A stretch of DNA of 40,956 bases from Candidatus Endomicrobium labiotermitis (GCA_009778965.1 WRFE01000007.1:1-40956); one strand, 5' to 3'. Counted from the stretch's first letter, positions 1-8,286 are shown. A program made the numbers and translations. The notes: a model not told the origin generated them from the sequence alone.

Positions 1-47
1 AACCTCAAAATTATAGCAAAATTTTCGTAACGTAGTTGCCGTTTATT

Positions 48-79
48 TCGTAATTCGTCATTCGTAATTTGTAATTGTC
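48..79. repeat. AT-rich dispersed repeat of the 'attacgaatta' type
   Basis: Built of short related units (taattcgt, cattcgt, aatttgtaatt). Bases 58-76 are identical, as reverse complement, to 19 bases inside the pyrK coding sequence at 19572-19590, so this is a dispersed element and not just low complexity. No gene lies in the first 130 bases of the window. Confidence 0.55.
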
Positions 80-94
80 GCCCTTTATATTTTG

Positions 95-100
95 TATAAT
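95..100 (+). promoter_or_regulatory. Probable -10 box of the DUF362 gene
   Basis: A perfect TATAAT lies 30 bases upstream of the ATG at 131, preceded by TTTG. An upstream TTGTCG at 75-80 is badly spaced, so the -35 element is weak or absent. A transcript starting near 107 would include the AGGAGA ribosome site at 118-123. Confidence 0.45.
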
Positions 101-130
101 ATCAGAAATCTTCATACAGGAGAAATCTTC

Positions 131-1222
131 ATGTCTTCAAAAGTTTACTTTTTGCCTTGGAAAAGAAAAGACGAATTCTACAAATTTCTCAAAAAAGCGC
201 GAGCTTTTGACCACGTTAAAGCAAGAAATTTTATCGCGATTAAAATACATTTCGGTGAAGACGGAAACAAAGGTTATATCAAACCCGAATATGTCGCTCC
301 TGTAGTAAAAATTGCCAGAGAAAAAACCGCTTTTCCTTTTTTGACGGACTGCTCTACTATTTATGTCGGCAAACGTTCCGACGCTTACCATCATTTGCTT
401 TTGGCAAACAAGCACGGGTTTACAATTGAATCCTGCGGATGTCCGATAATAATCGGCGACGGTTTAAAGGGAAACGATAAACAAGACGTCAAAGTAAATT
501 TAAAACATTTTAAAAACGTTTCAATAGGAAGAGATATAATACAAAGCGACAGCTACATTTTTATGAGCCATTTTAAAGGGCATGAAATCTCCGGATTTGG
601 CGGCGCCATAAAAAATGTCGGCATGGGCTGCGCGAATAAAGAAGGGAAATACGCGATGCATAATTCCGCTAAGCCGATCGTAAAAGCCTCTAAATGTACC
701 GCCTGTGGAATTTGTGTTAAGAATTGCTATCAACAGGCTTTATCTCTCGCCCCGGTCGTCATTGCGAGGAAAGACAATGTCTTGACGAAGCAATCCAAGG
801 GAAAAATAGTTATGGACAAAAACAAATGCGTCGGCTGCGGGCAATGTATTGTCTCCTGTGCTTTCGGCGTTTTTGACCTTAAATGGGATGAAGATCCTAA
901 AATTGTTCAGGAAAAAATAGTCGAATATACGGCAGGCGTACTGAAAAACAAAAAAGCGTCATATATAAATTTTTTAAACCATATAAGCAAAGACTGCGAC
1001 TGTTTTTCAATAAAAAATCCGCCTCTTATGGAAGACGTGGGAATAGTAGCCGGGGACGACCCGGTGGCTGTTGATCAGGCAAGTTATGACCTTGTAAACA
1101 AAGCTTACGGCAAAAACTTTTTTAAAAAAGTACATCCGAATATAGATCCGGAAATACAGCTTGAATACGCCGAAAAAATCGGTTTAGGCTCAAGAGATTA
1201 CGAGTTAATAAATTACAAATAA
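131..1222 (+). CDS. DUF362 domain protein with two [4Fe-4S] ferredoxin motifs
   Basis: DUF362 family protein of 363 residues, probably cytoplasmic and an iron-sulfur electron carrier; its partner is unknown. The DUF362 region fills most of the protein (for example SHFKGHEISGFGGAIKNVG near residues 146-164). Two ferredoxin motifs interrupt it: CTACGICVKNC at 189-199 and CVGCGQCIVSC at 233-243. I chose ATG 131 over an in-frame upstream ATG at 92 because AGGAGA at 118-123 sits 7 bases before it. Residues 210-223, between the two cluster motifs, are encoded by a genome repeat (bases 758-799), which lengthens a linker that is usually short. The family call is secure; the physiological role is not known. 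Confidence 0.85.
   Translation: MSSKVYFLPWKRKDEFYKFLKKARAFDHVKARNFIAIKIHFGEDGNKGYIKPEYVAPVVKIAREKTAFPFLTDCSTIYVGKRSDAYHHLLLANKHGFTIESCGCPIIIGDGLKGNDKQDVKVNLKHFKNVSIGRDIIQSDSYIFMSHFKGHEISGFGGAIKNVGMGCANKEGKYAMHNSAKPIVKASKCTACGICVKNCYQQALSLAPVVIARKDNVLTKQSKGKIVMDKNKCVGCGQCIVSCAFGVFDLKWDEDPKIVQEKIVEYTAGVLKNKKASYINFLNHISKDCDCFSIKNPPLMEDVGIVAGDDPVAVDQASYDLVNKAYGKNFFKKVHPNIDPEIQLEYAEKIGLGSRDYELINYK
758..797 (+). repeat. Half-element of the TGTCA palindromic repeat inside a coding sequence
   Basis: It begins GTCATTGCGAG and ends GCAATCCA, like the left arms of the intergenic elements at 2762, 18829, 24059 and 26921. The inner hairpin is AAGAC-aat-GTCTT. It is read through in frame by the DUF362 gene with no stop codon. 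Confidence 0.8.
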
Positions 1223-1249
1223 AATTTTGCTTGAAAGGAGACATCCTGT

Positions 1250-1732
1250 ATGATGGTTTACCACGGCACAAACAAAAGTTTTCGTACGCCAAAGCTTGCG
1301 AATGCGAAAAGTTTCAGAGATTTCGGACCCGGTTATTACACTGTTGTTGAGAAAGAACTTGCAAGACACTGGGCGGAAGCTATGGTGGCAAGATACGGCG
1401 GTGAAGAAATATTCATATACGAATATTATGCCGATGTGTATGAGCCCGGTTTAAAAATAAAAAGATTTGATTTTGTTACTGACGAATATCTTAAACTGCT
1501 GAAAAAAGGACGTACAAAAGAGAATCTTTCCCATGAGTACGATATTGTTATTGCTCCGGTTTGCGACGATAATATAATGAAAATAATTTCCGCTTATGTA
1601 TCGGGAATAGAAAAATCCGCTGCAACTTTGGAAAAATTAAAAAATATTACTACTACGCTTCAAGTATCATTACATACCCCTAAAGCATTAAAACGCTTAA
1701 CCGCAAGAAGGAGAGAAGATTATGCAAAATAA
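1250..1732 (+). CDS. DUF3990 domain protein (ADP-ribosyltransferase-like)
   Basis: A 160-residue protein resembling DUF3990. Visible family features are YHGT at residues 4-7, DFGPGYYTV near 24-32, a following region rich in K/E and RHWA, and the block YDIVIAPVCDD near residue 97. DUF3990 is thought to share the ADP-ribosyltransferase fold, in which the His of YHGT and the Tyr of the GYYT block would contact NAD; I infer activity from this only. AAGGAG at 1235-1240 supports the start. The last 11 bases overlap the next gene, so the two are probably translationally coupled. DUF3990 genes in other bacteria are often next to small DUF3791 genes, and the next protein begins with such a region. Residues beyond about 125 are not conserved family sequence as far as I can tell. 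Confidence 0.7.
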   Translation: MMVYHGTNKSFRTPKLANAKSFRDFGPGYYTVVEKELARHWAEAMVARYGGEEIFIYEYYADVYEPGLKIKRFDFVTDEYLKLLKKGRTKENLSHEYDIVIAPVCDDNIMKIISAYVSGIEKSAATLEKLKNITTTLQVSLHTPKALKRLTARRREDYAK

Positions 1733-2756
1733 ATACATTTATCACGGGCAGGATGTTACCGCTGATACGGAAAAAAAGATAGAAGCCGTAATTTCTCAGA
1801 TAGCAAAAAAAGAATCTAAAGATATAGAAACGGCTCGTAAAGAGTTTTTTGATTCCAACACATATCTGGTATTGCAAAATACGGAATCGCTTTTATGGGC
1901 GGAAAGCGCGGAATTTATAGTAAGCGAATATTACTATGAGAAAAAATCCGGTTCAACCGTTAAATATGTCGCTCCCGTAGTTAAACCTGTTTTTAAGCTT
2001 AAGGAAAAAGAACCTAAGACGCCTAAAAAGGCTGCTCCTAAAGCAGCGGCTGCCGTTATACCTGTTGTAGTCCCAACTGATAACAAAATAAAGTGTTCTA
2101 AATGCGAAGAAAAGTTTGATCCTAAAGACAACAAAGGCGATGCCGAAAAACCAATTTGTCCTGACTGCAAAAAGAAAGGATTTTTTCTTTTGCTACTTTT
2201 ACTTTTGTTGCTTTTACTATTATTAGGATTCCTATTCTTCAAATGCTGCAATAGGGATTATACGGAACAGGCTGAAATTTCTGAAACCGTCCGCGTCTTA
2301 AAATTATCAACGGCTGTAAACGGCACGCCTGATATTGCTTATACCGTAAATGATATTGATTCTTTCAGAAAATACATGGAAAAATCCAAATCAGAAACAA
2401 TAATGATGAGATCATCACAATTAAAAATTGCGACGGCAGGCATTTTATTTACCATAAACGATACCGTTATTCAGGCTAATGAAACCATTTTAATACAAGA
2501 ATTTGCGAAGACCTTTCTTGATACTAACAGACAGTCATACATACTTGTTGAAAGTTATACCTGCGATATAGGTCCTGAAGAAGCAAACGAAATTTTGTCA
2601 AAAGGAAGAGCTGAGTCTGTAGATAAAATTCTTAAAGACTGCGGAGTGCCGGCAAACAAAATAGAAACTAAATTTTACGGAAAATCAATGTACGGCAAAC
2701 TTCCTTACGAAACAAAGGAAGAATACAGAAGAGTAAATATATCGATACAACAATAA
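1722..2756 (+). CDS. Zinc-ribbon, single-TM protein with C-terminal OmpA-like domain
   Basis: A 344-residue mosaic. Residues 14-75 resemble DUF3791 (FFDSNTYLVLQ, then LLWAESAEFIVSEYY). Residues 80-120 are a Lys/Pro/Ala-rich linker. Residues 125-149 form a zinc ribbon (C125xxC128 and C146xxC149). Residues 154-173 are an almost pure leucine transmembrane helix. Residues 235-344 resemble the OmpA C-terminal peptidoglycan-binding domain (ILVESYTCDIG, LSKGRAESV, YRRVNISI). If the helix is inserted normally, the N-terminus is cytoplasmic and the OmpA domain is periplasmic. AAGGAG at 1706-1711 supports the start, and it overlaps the DUF3990 gene by 11 bases, so a functional pair is likely. The DUF3791 assignment is the weakest part. 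Confidence 0.65.
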   Translation: MQNKYIYHGQDVTADTEKKIEAVISQIAKKESKDIETARKEFFDSNTYLVLQNTESLLWAESAEFIVSEYYYEKKSGSTVKYVAPVVKPVFKLKEKEPKTPKKAAPKAAAAVIPVVVPTDNKIKCSKCEEKFDPKDNKGDAEKPICPDCKKKGFFLLLLLLLLLLLLLGFLFFKCCNRDYTEQAEISETVRVLKLSTAVNGTPDIAYTVNDIDSFRKYMEKSKSETIMMRSSQLKIATAGILFTINDTVIQANETILIQEFAKTFLDTNRQSYILVESYTCDIGPEEANEILSKGRAESVDKILKDCGVPANKIETKFYGKSMYGKLPYETKEEYRRVNISIQQ

Positions 2757-2761
2757 TCGCC

Positions 2762-2803
2762 GTCATTGCGAGAAGGAAACGAAGTTTCCGACGCGGCAAT
2801 CCA
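2762..2803 (+). repeat. TGTCA palindromic repeat, left half, in the recX leader
   Basis: GTCATTGCGAG at the left end and GCAATCCA at the right end enclose a hairpin GGAAAC-gaa-GTTTCC. The last base begins an AGG (2803-2805) placed 5 bases before the recX ATG, so the element may supply the ribosome site. Confidence 0.75.
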
Positions 2804-2810
2804 GGTTTTT

Positions 2811-3431
2811 ATGAAAATAACAAAAACAGAAAAAATATTGTCTAAAAAAGATTTCTTTAAAGTGTTTTTCGATAACGGCGAAAATATTTTGCTTTCGGCT
2901 GACATAATAGTCAAATTCGGACTTAATCAAGGCGTTGAGGTATCGGATGATACCTATAAAGAGATTTTAGCCGCAGATAAGGCTTACAGGGTGGTTTTTG
3001 ACGCTTTAACGCTTGTTTCAAGGTGTTCTTACAGCGCGAAATCTTTGTCCGATAAATTACTTCTTAAAGGCTATGAAAAAGATAACATAAAATCCGCCGT
3101 AGCAAGGCTTACCGAACTAGGTTATATAAACGATGAAAAATTTGCTTTAGCCTATGCAAAATACCTGTCCGAAAAAGGAAAAGGGGAATATGCCGTAAAG
3201 CAGGCTCTTGAAGAAAAAGGAATATCAAAAGAGCTGATAAGCAACGCTTTAGATTCGTTAAAAACCGAAGCCGAACCTTACGAACAGATTATAGAAACAA
3301 TAAAACGTAAGTTTAAAGACTTCAATATAAAAGACAAAAACGAAGTACGCAAAATCGCGTCATTTTTTTTAAGAAGAGGCTTTGCTTCGGAAGATATATC
3401 AAAAGCTTTAAGGCTGTATAAAGAAAATTAA
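2811..3431 (+). CDS. recX: RecX family regulator of RecA
   Basis: RecX binds RecA filaments and modulates recombination and SOS activity in the cytoplasm. The 206-residue product has the three-helix repeat pattern of RecX: a repeat beginning [21 protein letters not shown], then [23 protein letters not shown], then the [15 protein letters not shown] type repeat. The N-terminal ~50 residues are not obviously RecX and resemble the extra N-terminal region of other longer RecX proteins. I start it at ATG 2811; the open frame runs further upstream only because the repeat at 2762 has no stop. recA is not in this window. Confidence 0.8.
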   Translation: MKITKTEKILSKKDFFKVFFDNGENILLSADIIVKFGLNQGVEVSDDTYKEILAADKAYRVVFDALTLVSRCSYSAKSLSDKLLLKGYEKDNIKSAVARLTELGYINDEKFALAYAKYLSEKGKGEYAVKQALEEKGISKELISNALDSLKTEAEPYEQIIETIKRKFKDFNIKDKNEVRKIASFFLRRGFASEDISKALRLYKEN

Positions 3432-3459
3432 AATTGTTTTTTTGCATAGAGGGGTAAAA

Positions 3460-4065
3460 ATGATTTTGAAGAACAAATTAAATATTAAGAATCAGGTTGA
3501 ACTAAATAAATCCGAAGAAAAAATCAGCAAGCAAAAAGCAAAGCTGTTTTTTGATAGCGGTAAAATTAATAAAGTAAAAGTCGGGACTTTTGCCGGTCTC
3601 TGCCAGATACACAAGTTTTTATTCGGCAAAATTTACGATTTTGCGGGGAAAATACGAGAGGTAAATATTTCCAAGGGTAATTTTCGCTTTGCGCCGCTGA
3701 TGTATCTTAAACAATCGCTTAAAAATATAGATAAAATGCCGCAAAAGACTTTTGACGAAATTATAGAAAAATATGTTGAAATGAATATTGCCCATCCGTT
3801 CCGTGAAGGCAATGGTCGCGCAACAAGAATTTGGCTGGATTTAATACTCAAAAAGGAATTGAAAAAAGTTATTGATTGGAACAATGTTGACAAGTCCGAC
3901 TATCTTTCAGCAATGAAGCGCAGCCCCATAAAAGATGTTGAGATAAAGCAACTTCTTAAAAATGCCCTTACAGACAAAATAAACGAACGTGAACTTTTTA
4001 TGAAGGGTATAGATGTAAGCTATTACTACGAAGGCTATGACGAATTTAAGATAGAAGATTTATAA
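3460..4065 (+). CDS. fic: Fic protein adenylyltransferase, class III (C-terminal inhibitory motif)
   Basis: Fic enzymes transfer AMP from ATP to hydroxyl side chains of target proteins. The 201-residue protein has the full catalytic motif HPFREGNGR at residues 112-120. Near the C-terminus it has S187-YYY-E191-G192, which matches the (S/T)xxxE(G/N) inhibitory motif. Placement of that motif after the Fic core, and the short length, fit class III proteins such as the Neisseria meningitidis Fic, which self-inhibits by oligomerisation. GAGGGG just upstream is the likely ribosome site; a TTG six codons earlier is a less likely start. The next gene follows 17 bases downstream. The target protein cannot be deduced from sequence. 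Confidence 0.85.
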   Translation: MILKNKLNIKNQVELNKSEEKISKQKAKLFFDSGKINKVKVGTFAGLCQIHKFLFGKIYDFAGKIREVNISKGNFRFAPLMYLKQSLKNIDKMPQKTFDEIIEKYVEMNIAHPFREGNGRATRIWLDLILKKELKKVIDWNNVDKSDYLSAMKRSPIKDVEIKQLLKNALTDKINERELFMKGIDVSYYYEGYDEFKIEDL

Positions 4066-4082
4066 TAAAAAGGAGATTCTAT

Positions 4083-4493
4083 ATGGAATCCTTAAAAGTA
4101 CGATTTCCCGCGCTTGATGTTTCGGTTGCAGACTGGAACAGAGATAATAAAAAAGAAAACGCTCCTGAAATATACCTCAAAGACGAATATTTTCATCACA
4201 ATGAAGAATCGTTCAATAAATATATGGCAGGGCATCTTATAGTTGATTCCGACGGAAATATTTTTAAAATAACCGGAATAGAAAAACTGCATAATTTATC
4301 AGAAATTTTGCCGTTTACGGCAAAATACAAACTTGTTTTTGAACCGGAAAATAGAATAATGACCTTTGAAGAAGTAAAAAGCTATATGCTTGAAAAAATA
4401 TGTCCTGTAAAAGATAAATTTGACGATTATAAATCCGACTGGGTAAAATCCGTAGAAAGCGCCAAAACAATAGAAGATTTGATTTTAACTTAA
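4083..4493 (+). CDS. Hypothetical protein, 136 aa, downstream of Fic
   Basis: I do not recognise this family. It is a soluble, acidic-looking protein with no signal peptide or membrane helix. The N-terminal half has a beta-rich look (HLIVDSDGNIFKITGIEKL near residues 51-69, then YKLVFEPENRIMTF), and the C-terminal third is predicted helical and charged. AAGGAG ends about 7 bases before the ATG. The 17-base gap after the Fic gene suggests co-transcription, so a Fic substrate, modulator or immunity partner is possible, but only position suggests this. Confidence 0.6.
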   Translation: MESLKVRFPALDVSVADWNRDNKKENAPEIYLKDEYFHHNEESFNKYMAGHLIVDSDGNIFKITGIEKLHNLSEILPFTAKYKLVFEPENRIMTFEEVKSYMLEKICPVKDKFDDYKSDWVKSVESAKTIEDLILT

Positions 4494-4496
4494 AAT

Positions 4497-4637
4497 ATGC
4501 TGACTCTGATAACCATAATAATTTTGTTTAAGTTAATCGGCAATATGGTATCAACACCGGTATTAATAACTCTAATCCTTTTAACTTGTGCTTTGATTGG
4601 ATTTATGCTTTGGAAACATAAAAATAGGGGTAATTAA
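4497..4637 (+). CDS. Small two-helix membrane protein, 46 aa
   Basis: A short open frame between the 136-residue protein and the second Fic gene. It encodes two hydrophobic stretches (about residues 2-16 and 21-39) separated by a short polar turn, and ends in a basic tail KHKNRGN. Its stop codon overlaps the next ATG as TAATG, a typical coupling arrangement, and the AGGGG in its last codons (4626-4630) doubles as the ribosome site of the next gene. There is no clear ribosome site for itself, which lowers confidence. I do not recognise a family. Confidence 0.45.
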   Translation: MLTLITIIILFKLIGNMVSTPVLITLILLTCALIGFMLWKHKNRGN

Positions 4638-5704
4638 TGAGCCAAATAAAAAACTTTGAAGAGTATAAAAAACTTGGCGAACCCGATAAAGAGAAAAGAG
4701 CAGAAAACTGGCGAATCGCTATCGGACTTCAACAAGTCGATGGTCTTACACCGTCAAAACACCTAATTAAAATTGCAAAAGAAAATATTGAAGGCAAAAT
4801 TTCAATTGACGATGCGGGAAAGCAGATAGCTCGGTATTATAAAGAAAATCCGGCAAAAACTACAAAAGAAAAAGAGAATAAAGAAGCCGATGAAGTTTCT
4901 TCACGCGCTGCTAAATTATTGAGCAATAATACTTTCGTGTTTAGTCCCGCGGAATACATTGCAATTCATAAGTTTTTATTTATTGATATATTGGATTCTA
5001 TAACAGCGGGAAAAATCCGCGAATATGATATAAGCAAAGACGAACCCATATTAAATTGGGATTCTGTGAGCTATGGCAGAGCAAACAGCATTAGAGAAAC
5101 GCTTGACTATGATTTTGCCCAAGAAAAGGCATTTAGTTATAAAGGTCTGACCAAACAAGAAAAGGTAGAACATATAGTAAAATTTATGTCAGGTATTTGG
5201 CAAATACACCCATTTGGCGAAGGCAACACACGTACAACAGCGGTATTTATAATTAAATATCTACGGACTCTCGGTTTCAAGGCGAATAATGATTTGTTTG
5301 AGGAAAATTCTCTATATTTTCGTAATGCGTTGGTTAGGGCTAATTATAATAATCTTGAAAATGGTATTTATGAAACAATGGAATATCTAAACAGATTTTT
5401 TGGAAATCTGTTGTTGGGAGAAAAAAACGTACTAAATAACCGCGATATGCAAATCAAAATTGGTGACATTGAAAACAAATGCCCAGAAAACACCCAGAAA
5501 ACGCCCAGAAAACATCCAGAAAACGCCCAGAAAATTTTAGATGCTCTGGCAATTAATCCATCCGCAAGCCGCCAAGAATTAGCCAAAACTCTTAGAATGA
5601 CCGAAGATAGGGTAAAGTGGAACATAAATAAACTTCGTGAGGCTGGCACAATCCGGCGTGTTGGACCGGACAAAGGCGGGCATTGGGAAATTATAAAGAA
5701 CTAA
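4637..5704 (+). CDS. fic: Fic adenylyltransferase with VbhA-like N-terminus and C-terminal winged helix
   Basis: A 355-residue protein in three parts. Residues 20-70 (GLQQVDGLTPS, then IEGKISIDDA and YY) resemble the antitoxin VbhA-like region often fused to Fic enzymes; the acidic residue of VDG (D35) is the best candidate for the inhibitory acid, but the canonical Ser/Thr four places before it is Leu. The Fic core has HPFGEGNTR at 191-199 (T in place of the second G, as in other N-type members). Residues about 285-355 look like a winged helix (SRQELAKTLRMTEDRVKWNI, then LREAGTIRRVG), suggesting DNA binding. Core and winged helix are joined by a linker encoded by five 11-bp tandem repeats (5481-5534). 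Confidence 0.85.
   Translation: MSQIKNFEEYKKLGEPDKEKRAENWRIAIGLQQVDGLTPSKHLIKIAKENIEGKISIDDAGKQIARYYKENPAKTTKEKENKEADEVSSRAAKLLSNNTFVFSPAEYIAIHKFLFIDILDSITAGKIREYDISKDEPILNWDSVSYGRANSIRETLDYDFAQEKAFSYKGLTKQEKVEHIVKFMSGIWQIHPFGEGNTRTTAVFIIKYLRTLGFKANNDLFEENSLYFRNALVRANYNNLENGIYETMEYLNRFFGNLLLGEKNVLNNRDMQIKIGDIENKCPENTQKTPRKHPENAQKILDALAINPSASRQELAKTLRMTEDRVKWNINKLREAGTIRRVGPDKGGHWEIIKN
5481..5534 (+). repeat. 11-bp tandem repeat, about five units, inside the Fic gene
   Basis: Units are gcccagaaaac, acccagaaaac, gcccagaaaac, atccagaaaac and gcccagaaaa. Because 11 is not a multiple of 3, the encoded linker cycles through frames, and gain or loss of one unit would shift the frame before the winged-helix domain. 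Confidence 0.9.
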
Positions 5705-5768
5705 TTCAAAAAAACGTGATAAAGTAAGCTATAAAATAATTGAGTTTATAGAGTGAATTTTAAGAAAT

Positions 5769-5777
5769 TGCTACAAT
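5769..5777 (+). promoter_or_regulatory. Extended -10 promoter of the hsd operon
   Basis: TG-C-TACAAT lies about 35 bases before the hsdM ATG, in the only long gap (5705-5811) between the Fic gene and the restriction island. The same TGC-TAxxAT form appears at the tRNA-Val and pyrK promoters. No good -35 box is visible. Confidence 0.45.
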
Positions 5778-5811
5778 ATAAAACATAAACAACATTTTAA
5801 AGAAGGTAAAA

Positions 5812-7356
5812 ATGGATAATAAACAAAAACAGGCTTTATGGAAAACGGCTGATCAGCTTCGTTCTAATATGGATGCGGCGGAATACAAACATGTTGTGTT
5901 AGGTTTAATATTTTTAAAATACATTTCAGATTCTTTTGAATTTCAGTGCGCAAGTCTAAAAAAACGCTTTCAAAATCCGCAAGACCAATATTTTTTAAGC
6001 GAACCATCCGGTATAGAATACGCGCTTGAAGATAAAGATTATTACATAGCAGACAATGTCTTTTGGGTACCAAATAATGCCCGTTGGCAATACATACGCA
6101 ACAATGCCAAGCAAACAGACATAGGCAAAATTATAGATGATGCTATGTATCAAATAGAGAAAGAAAATCCAAAGCTTAAAAACATATTAAACAAAACTTA
6201 TGCAAGGCTTTCGCTTCCGCCTGCAAAACTTGGCGACTTAATAGATACGGTTTCAACAATAGGTTTTAACGAAGATTTTTCAAAATCAAAAGATACTTTA
6301 GGTGAAATTTATGAATATTTCTTAGGAAAATTCGCCAGCGCCGAAGGCAAACGCGGCGGTCAATATTATACGCCTGCTTCCATAGTAAAAACTTTAGTTG
6401 CAATAATGGCTCCGCATAAAGGAAGGGTTTACGACCCGTGCTGCGGTTCCGGCGGTATGTTTGTTCAGTCAGAACTTTTCGTAAAATCGCATCAGGGTGA
6501 TATTTCCAATATATCTATTTATGGGCAAGAATCAAACCCTACAACCTGGCGCTTGGCTGCTATGAATCTAGCCATACGCGGCATAGGTTTTGATTTAGGC
6601 AAAGAAGCAGCTGACACTTTTACAAAAGATCAACATCCGGCATTAAAGGCAGACTATATTTTAGCCAATCCGCCGTTTAATGTTTCCGATTGGGGCGGTG
6701 ATAAACTGCAAGACGACTCACGTTGGAAATACGGCATTCCGCCTGCAGGTAATGCTAACTACGCATGGATACAGCATATGATATCGCATTTAGCGCCAAC
6801 CGGTATTGCCGGCATTGTGCTTGCCAACGGTTCTATGAGTTCCAACACAAGCGGCGAAGGGGAAATAAGAAAAAAACTTATAGAAGCAGACATCGTGGAA
6901 TGTATGGTAGCGCTTCCGGCACAACTGTTTTTTAATACACAAATACCAGCGTGCTTATGGTTTTTAAGAAAGCAAAAGAAAAGAAAAAATGAAATTTTGT
7001 TTATAGACGCCCGCAATATCGGCTTTATGGCAGACAGAGTTTTAAGAGAATTTACAGATAAAGATACTTCTAAAATAGCAGACACTTACCATACTTGGCG
7101 TTTAGATGAAGACGCGCCTAAAGATAAGCAATACAAAGACATAAAAGGCTTTTGTAAATCCGCAAAACTTGAAGAAGTAAAAAATAACGATTATGTACTT
7201 ACACCGGGCAGATATGTAGGGACCGAAGAAGCAGAAGAAGATTCGGAGCCGTTTGAACAAAAATTTGAAAGACTTACAAAAGAATTATTTGCCCAAATGG
7301 AAGAAAGCAAAAAACTTGATGAAAAAATAAAAGATAATCTAAAAAAAGTGTTTTAA
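5812..7356 (+). CDS. hsdM: Type I restriction-modification system, methyltransferase subunit HsdM
   Basis: HsdM transfers a methyl group from S-adenosylmethionine to adenine, as part of M2S and R2M2S complexes. The 514-residue protein has the N-terminal helical HsdM domain ([21 protein letters not shown]), the SAM-binding motif [10 protein letters not shown] starting at D208, and the catalytic NPPF motif at 286-289. Length is normal for the family. AGAAGG at 5801-5806 is the ribosome site. It opens a run of eight closely spaced genes up to about 15.1 kb. Confidence 0.95.
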   Translation: MDNKQKQALWKTADQLRSNMDAAEYKHVVLGLIFLKYISDSFEFQCASLKKRFQNPQDQYFLSEPSGIEYALEDKDYYIADNVFWVPNNARWQYIRNNAKQTDIGKIIDDAMYQIEKENPKLKNILNKTYARLSLPPAKLGDLIDTVSTIGFNEDFSKSKDTLGEIYEYFLGKFASAEGKRGGQYYTPASIVKTLVAIMAPHKGRVYDPCCGSGGMFVQSELFVKSHQGDISNISIYGQESNPTTWRLAAMNLAIRGIGFDLGKEAADTFTKDQHPALKADYILANPPFNVSDWGGDKLQDDSRWKYGIPPAGNANYAWIQHMISHLAPTGIAGIVLANGSMSSNTSGEGEIRKKLIEADIVECMVALPAQLFFNTQIPACLWFLRKQKKRKNEILFIDARNIGFMADRVLREFTDKDTSKIADTYHTWRLDEDAPKDKQYKDIKGFCKSAKLEEVKNNDYVLTPGRYVGTEEAEEDSEPFEQKFERLTKELFAQMEESKKLDEKIKDNLKKVF

Positions 7357-7357
7357 T

Positions 7358-7876
7358 ATGGAAAAATTGATTAAGTATTTGTTTTCTAAGCAGCATCCTT
7401 TTGATATTTTTTTTGTAGGTGCAGGTGTTATAATAGCATTAATCTTGTTTAATAATAAGCCTAATTCTATTTGGTATATATTTGCTTCTGTGTGTATTTT
7501 TTTCGGCATTGCATTTTTTCTTAGGAAAACATATGAGTATGCATATGTTAAAGTAAAATTTAAAAATATATATAATACGTTTTCTGAAGATGAAAAATTT
7601 TATATAAAATGGGTAGTGTTAGATAATACATTAGTTTTCTCATCAATATATGAGAAGAATCCGCCTTCGTTATTATCTTTAACAGAAAAAGGTTTGTGTA
7701 AACAAAAAGACGATAAAACTTTTATTTTTGATAAAGTAAAAATTGATGCAATAAGGCATAGTGTTTTGAAAGAAATAGAGAATAATAGAAAAGTCAGAGA
7801 ACAAAAGAAAATTGAAAGAAAAAAGAAGAGAGAAGAAAAGCTTAAAAAAGAAAATATAAATAAAGAGGGAAAATGA
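7358..7876 (+). CDS. Two-TM membrane protein, possibly SieB-like
   Basis: A 172-residue protein with two membrane helices (about residues 15-31 and 38-55), a cytoplasmic domain, and a very basic K/E/R-rich coiled tail (about 140-172). The middle portion (FSEDEKFYIKWVV, then LLSLTEKGLC) is loosely reminiscent of superinfection-exclusion SieB-type proteins, but the match is weak and I would not assign function on it. It begins one base after the hsdM stop and overlaps the HEPN gene by 4 bases (ATGA), so it belongs to the same operon. Confidence 0.5.
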   Translation: MEKLIKYLFSKQHPFDIFFVGAGVIIALILFNNKPNSIWYIFASVCIFFGIAFFLRKTYEYAYVKVKFKNIYNTFSEDEKFYIKWVVLDNTLVFSSIYEKNPPSLLSLTEKGLCKQKDDKTFIFDKVKIDAIRHSVLKEIENNRKVREQKKIERKKKREEKLKKENINKEGK

Positions 7877-8286
7877 AACTGGATTTATCAAGTTTAAAAA
7901 AAGCTGTATCATCATTAAACAGTGCATTAGAAATGGCAGAAGTTTTAATACAAGGTAAAAATGATAAACAAGATGATTTAGTCCGCGCGGGCGTAATACA
8001 AAACTTTGAATTTACTTACGAACTTTGCTGGAAATTTATGAAACGTTGGTTAGAAGTAAATTATAACCCTGACATTGACGGTTTAACCCGTAAAGAACTT
8101 TTTCGTATAGCTTTTGAAAATAAGCTTATTAAAGATGTTGAAATTTGGCTTAGCTATAACGATGCAAGAAACAAAACTTCTCACACTTATGATAATGAAA
8201 AAGCAAGCAATGTTTTTGAAGTTTCTAAAGAATTTATAACAGACGCAAAAGATTTACTTGCAACATTAGAATCTAAAAATGACTAA
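7873..8286 (+). CDS. hepT: HepT-like HEPN protein (nucleotidyltransferase substrate-binding family)
   Basis: A 137-residue helical protein of the HI0074/HepT family. It carries R99-NKTS-H104-T-Y106, an exact RX4HXY motif. In characterised HepT/MntA systems the Arg and His form the HEPN RNase site, and the Tyr is adenylylated by the MntA nucleotidyltransferase to neutralise it. Other family features are FEFTYELCWKFMKRWL near 45-60 and LIKDVEIWLSYNDARN before the motif. It overlaps the preceding gene by 4 bases and the next gene by 8 bases. The next gene begins with the matching nucleotidyltransferase, so the toxin-antitoxin pair is complete but its second half is fused to HsdS. Toxicity is inferred. 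Confidence 0.8.
   Translation: MKLDLSSLKKAVSSLNSALEMAEVLIQGKNDKQDDLVRAGVIQNFEFTYELCWKFMKRWLEVNYNPDIDGLTRKELFRIAFENKLIKDVEIWLSYNDARNKTSHTYDNEKASNVFEVSKEFITDAKDLLATLESKND

Noticed and set aside
1934-2251. Antisense open frame opposite the OmpA-like gene
   Set aside because: It is the complement of the poly-leucine and Lys-rich coding stretch and has no ribosome site or recognisable domain.
2766-2810. N-terminal extension of RecX through the repeat
   Set aside because: The first codon would be ATT in a palindromic repeat; ATG 2811 with an AGG site is better and matches the family.
5481-5534. CRISPR-like array in the second Fic gene
   Set aside because: Units are 11 bases with no spacers and are part of the coding frame, so this is a tandem repeat.
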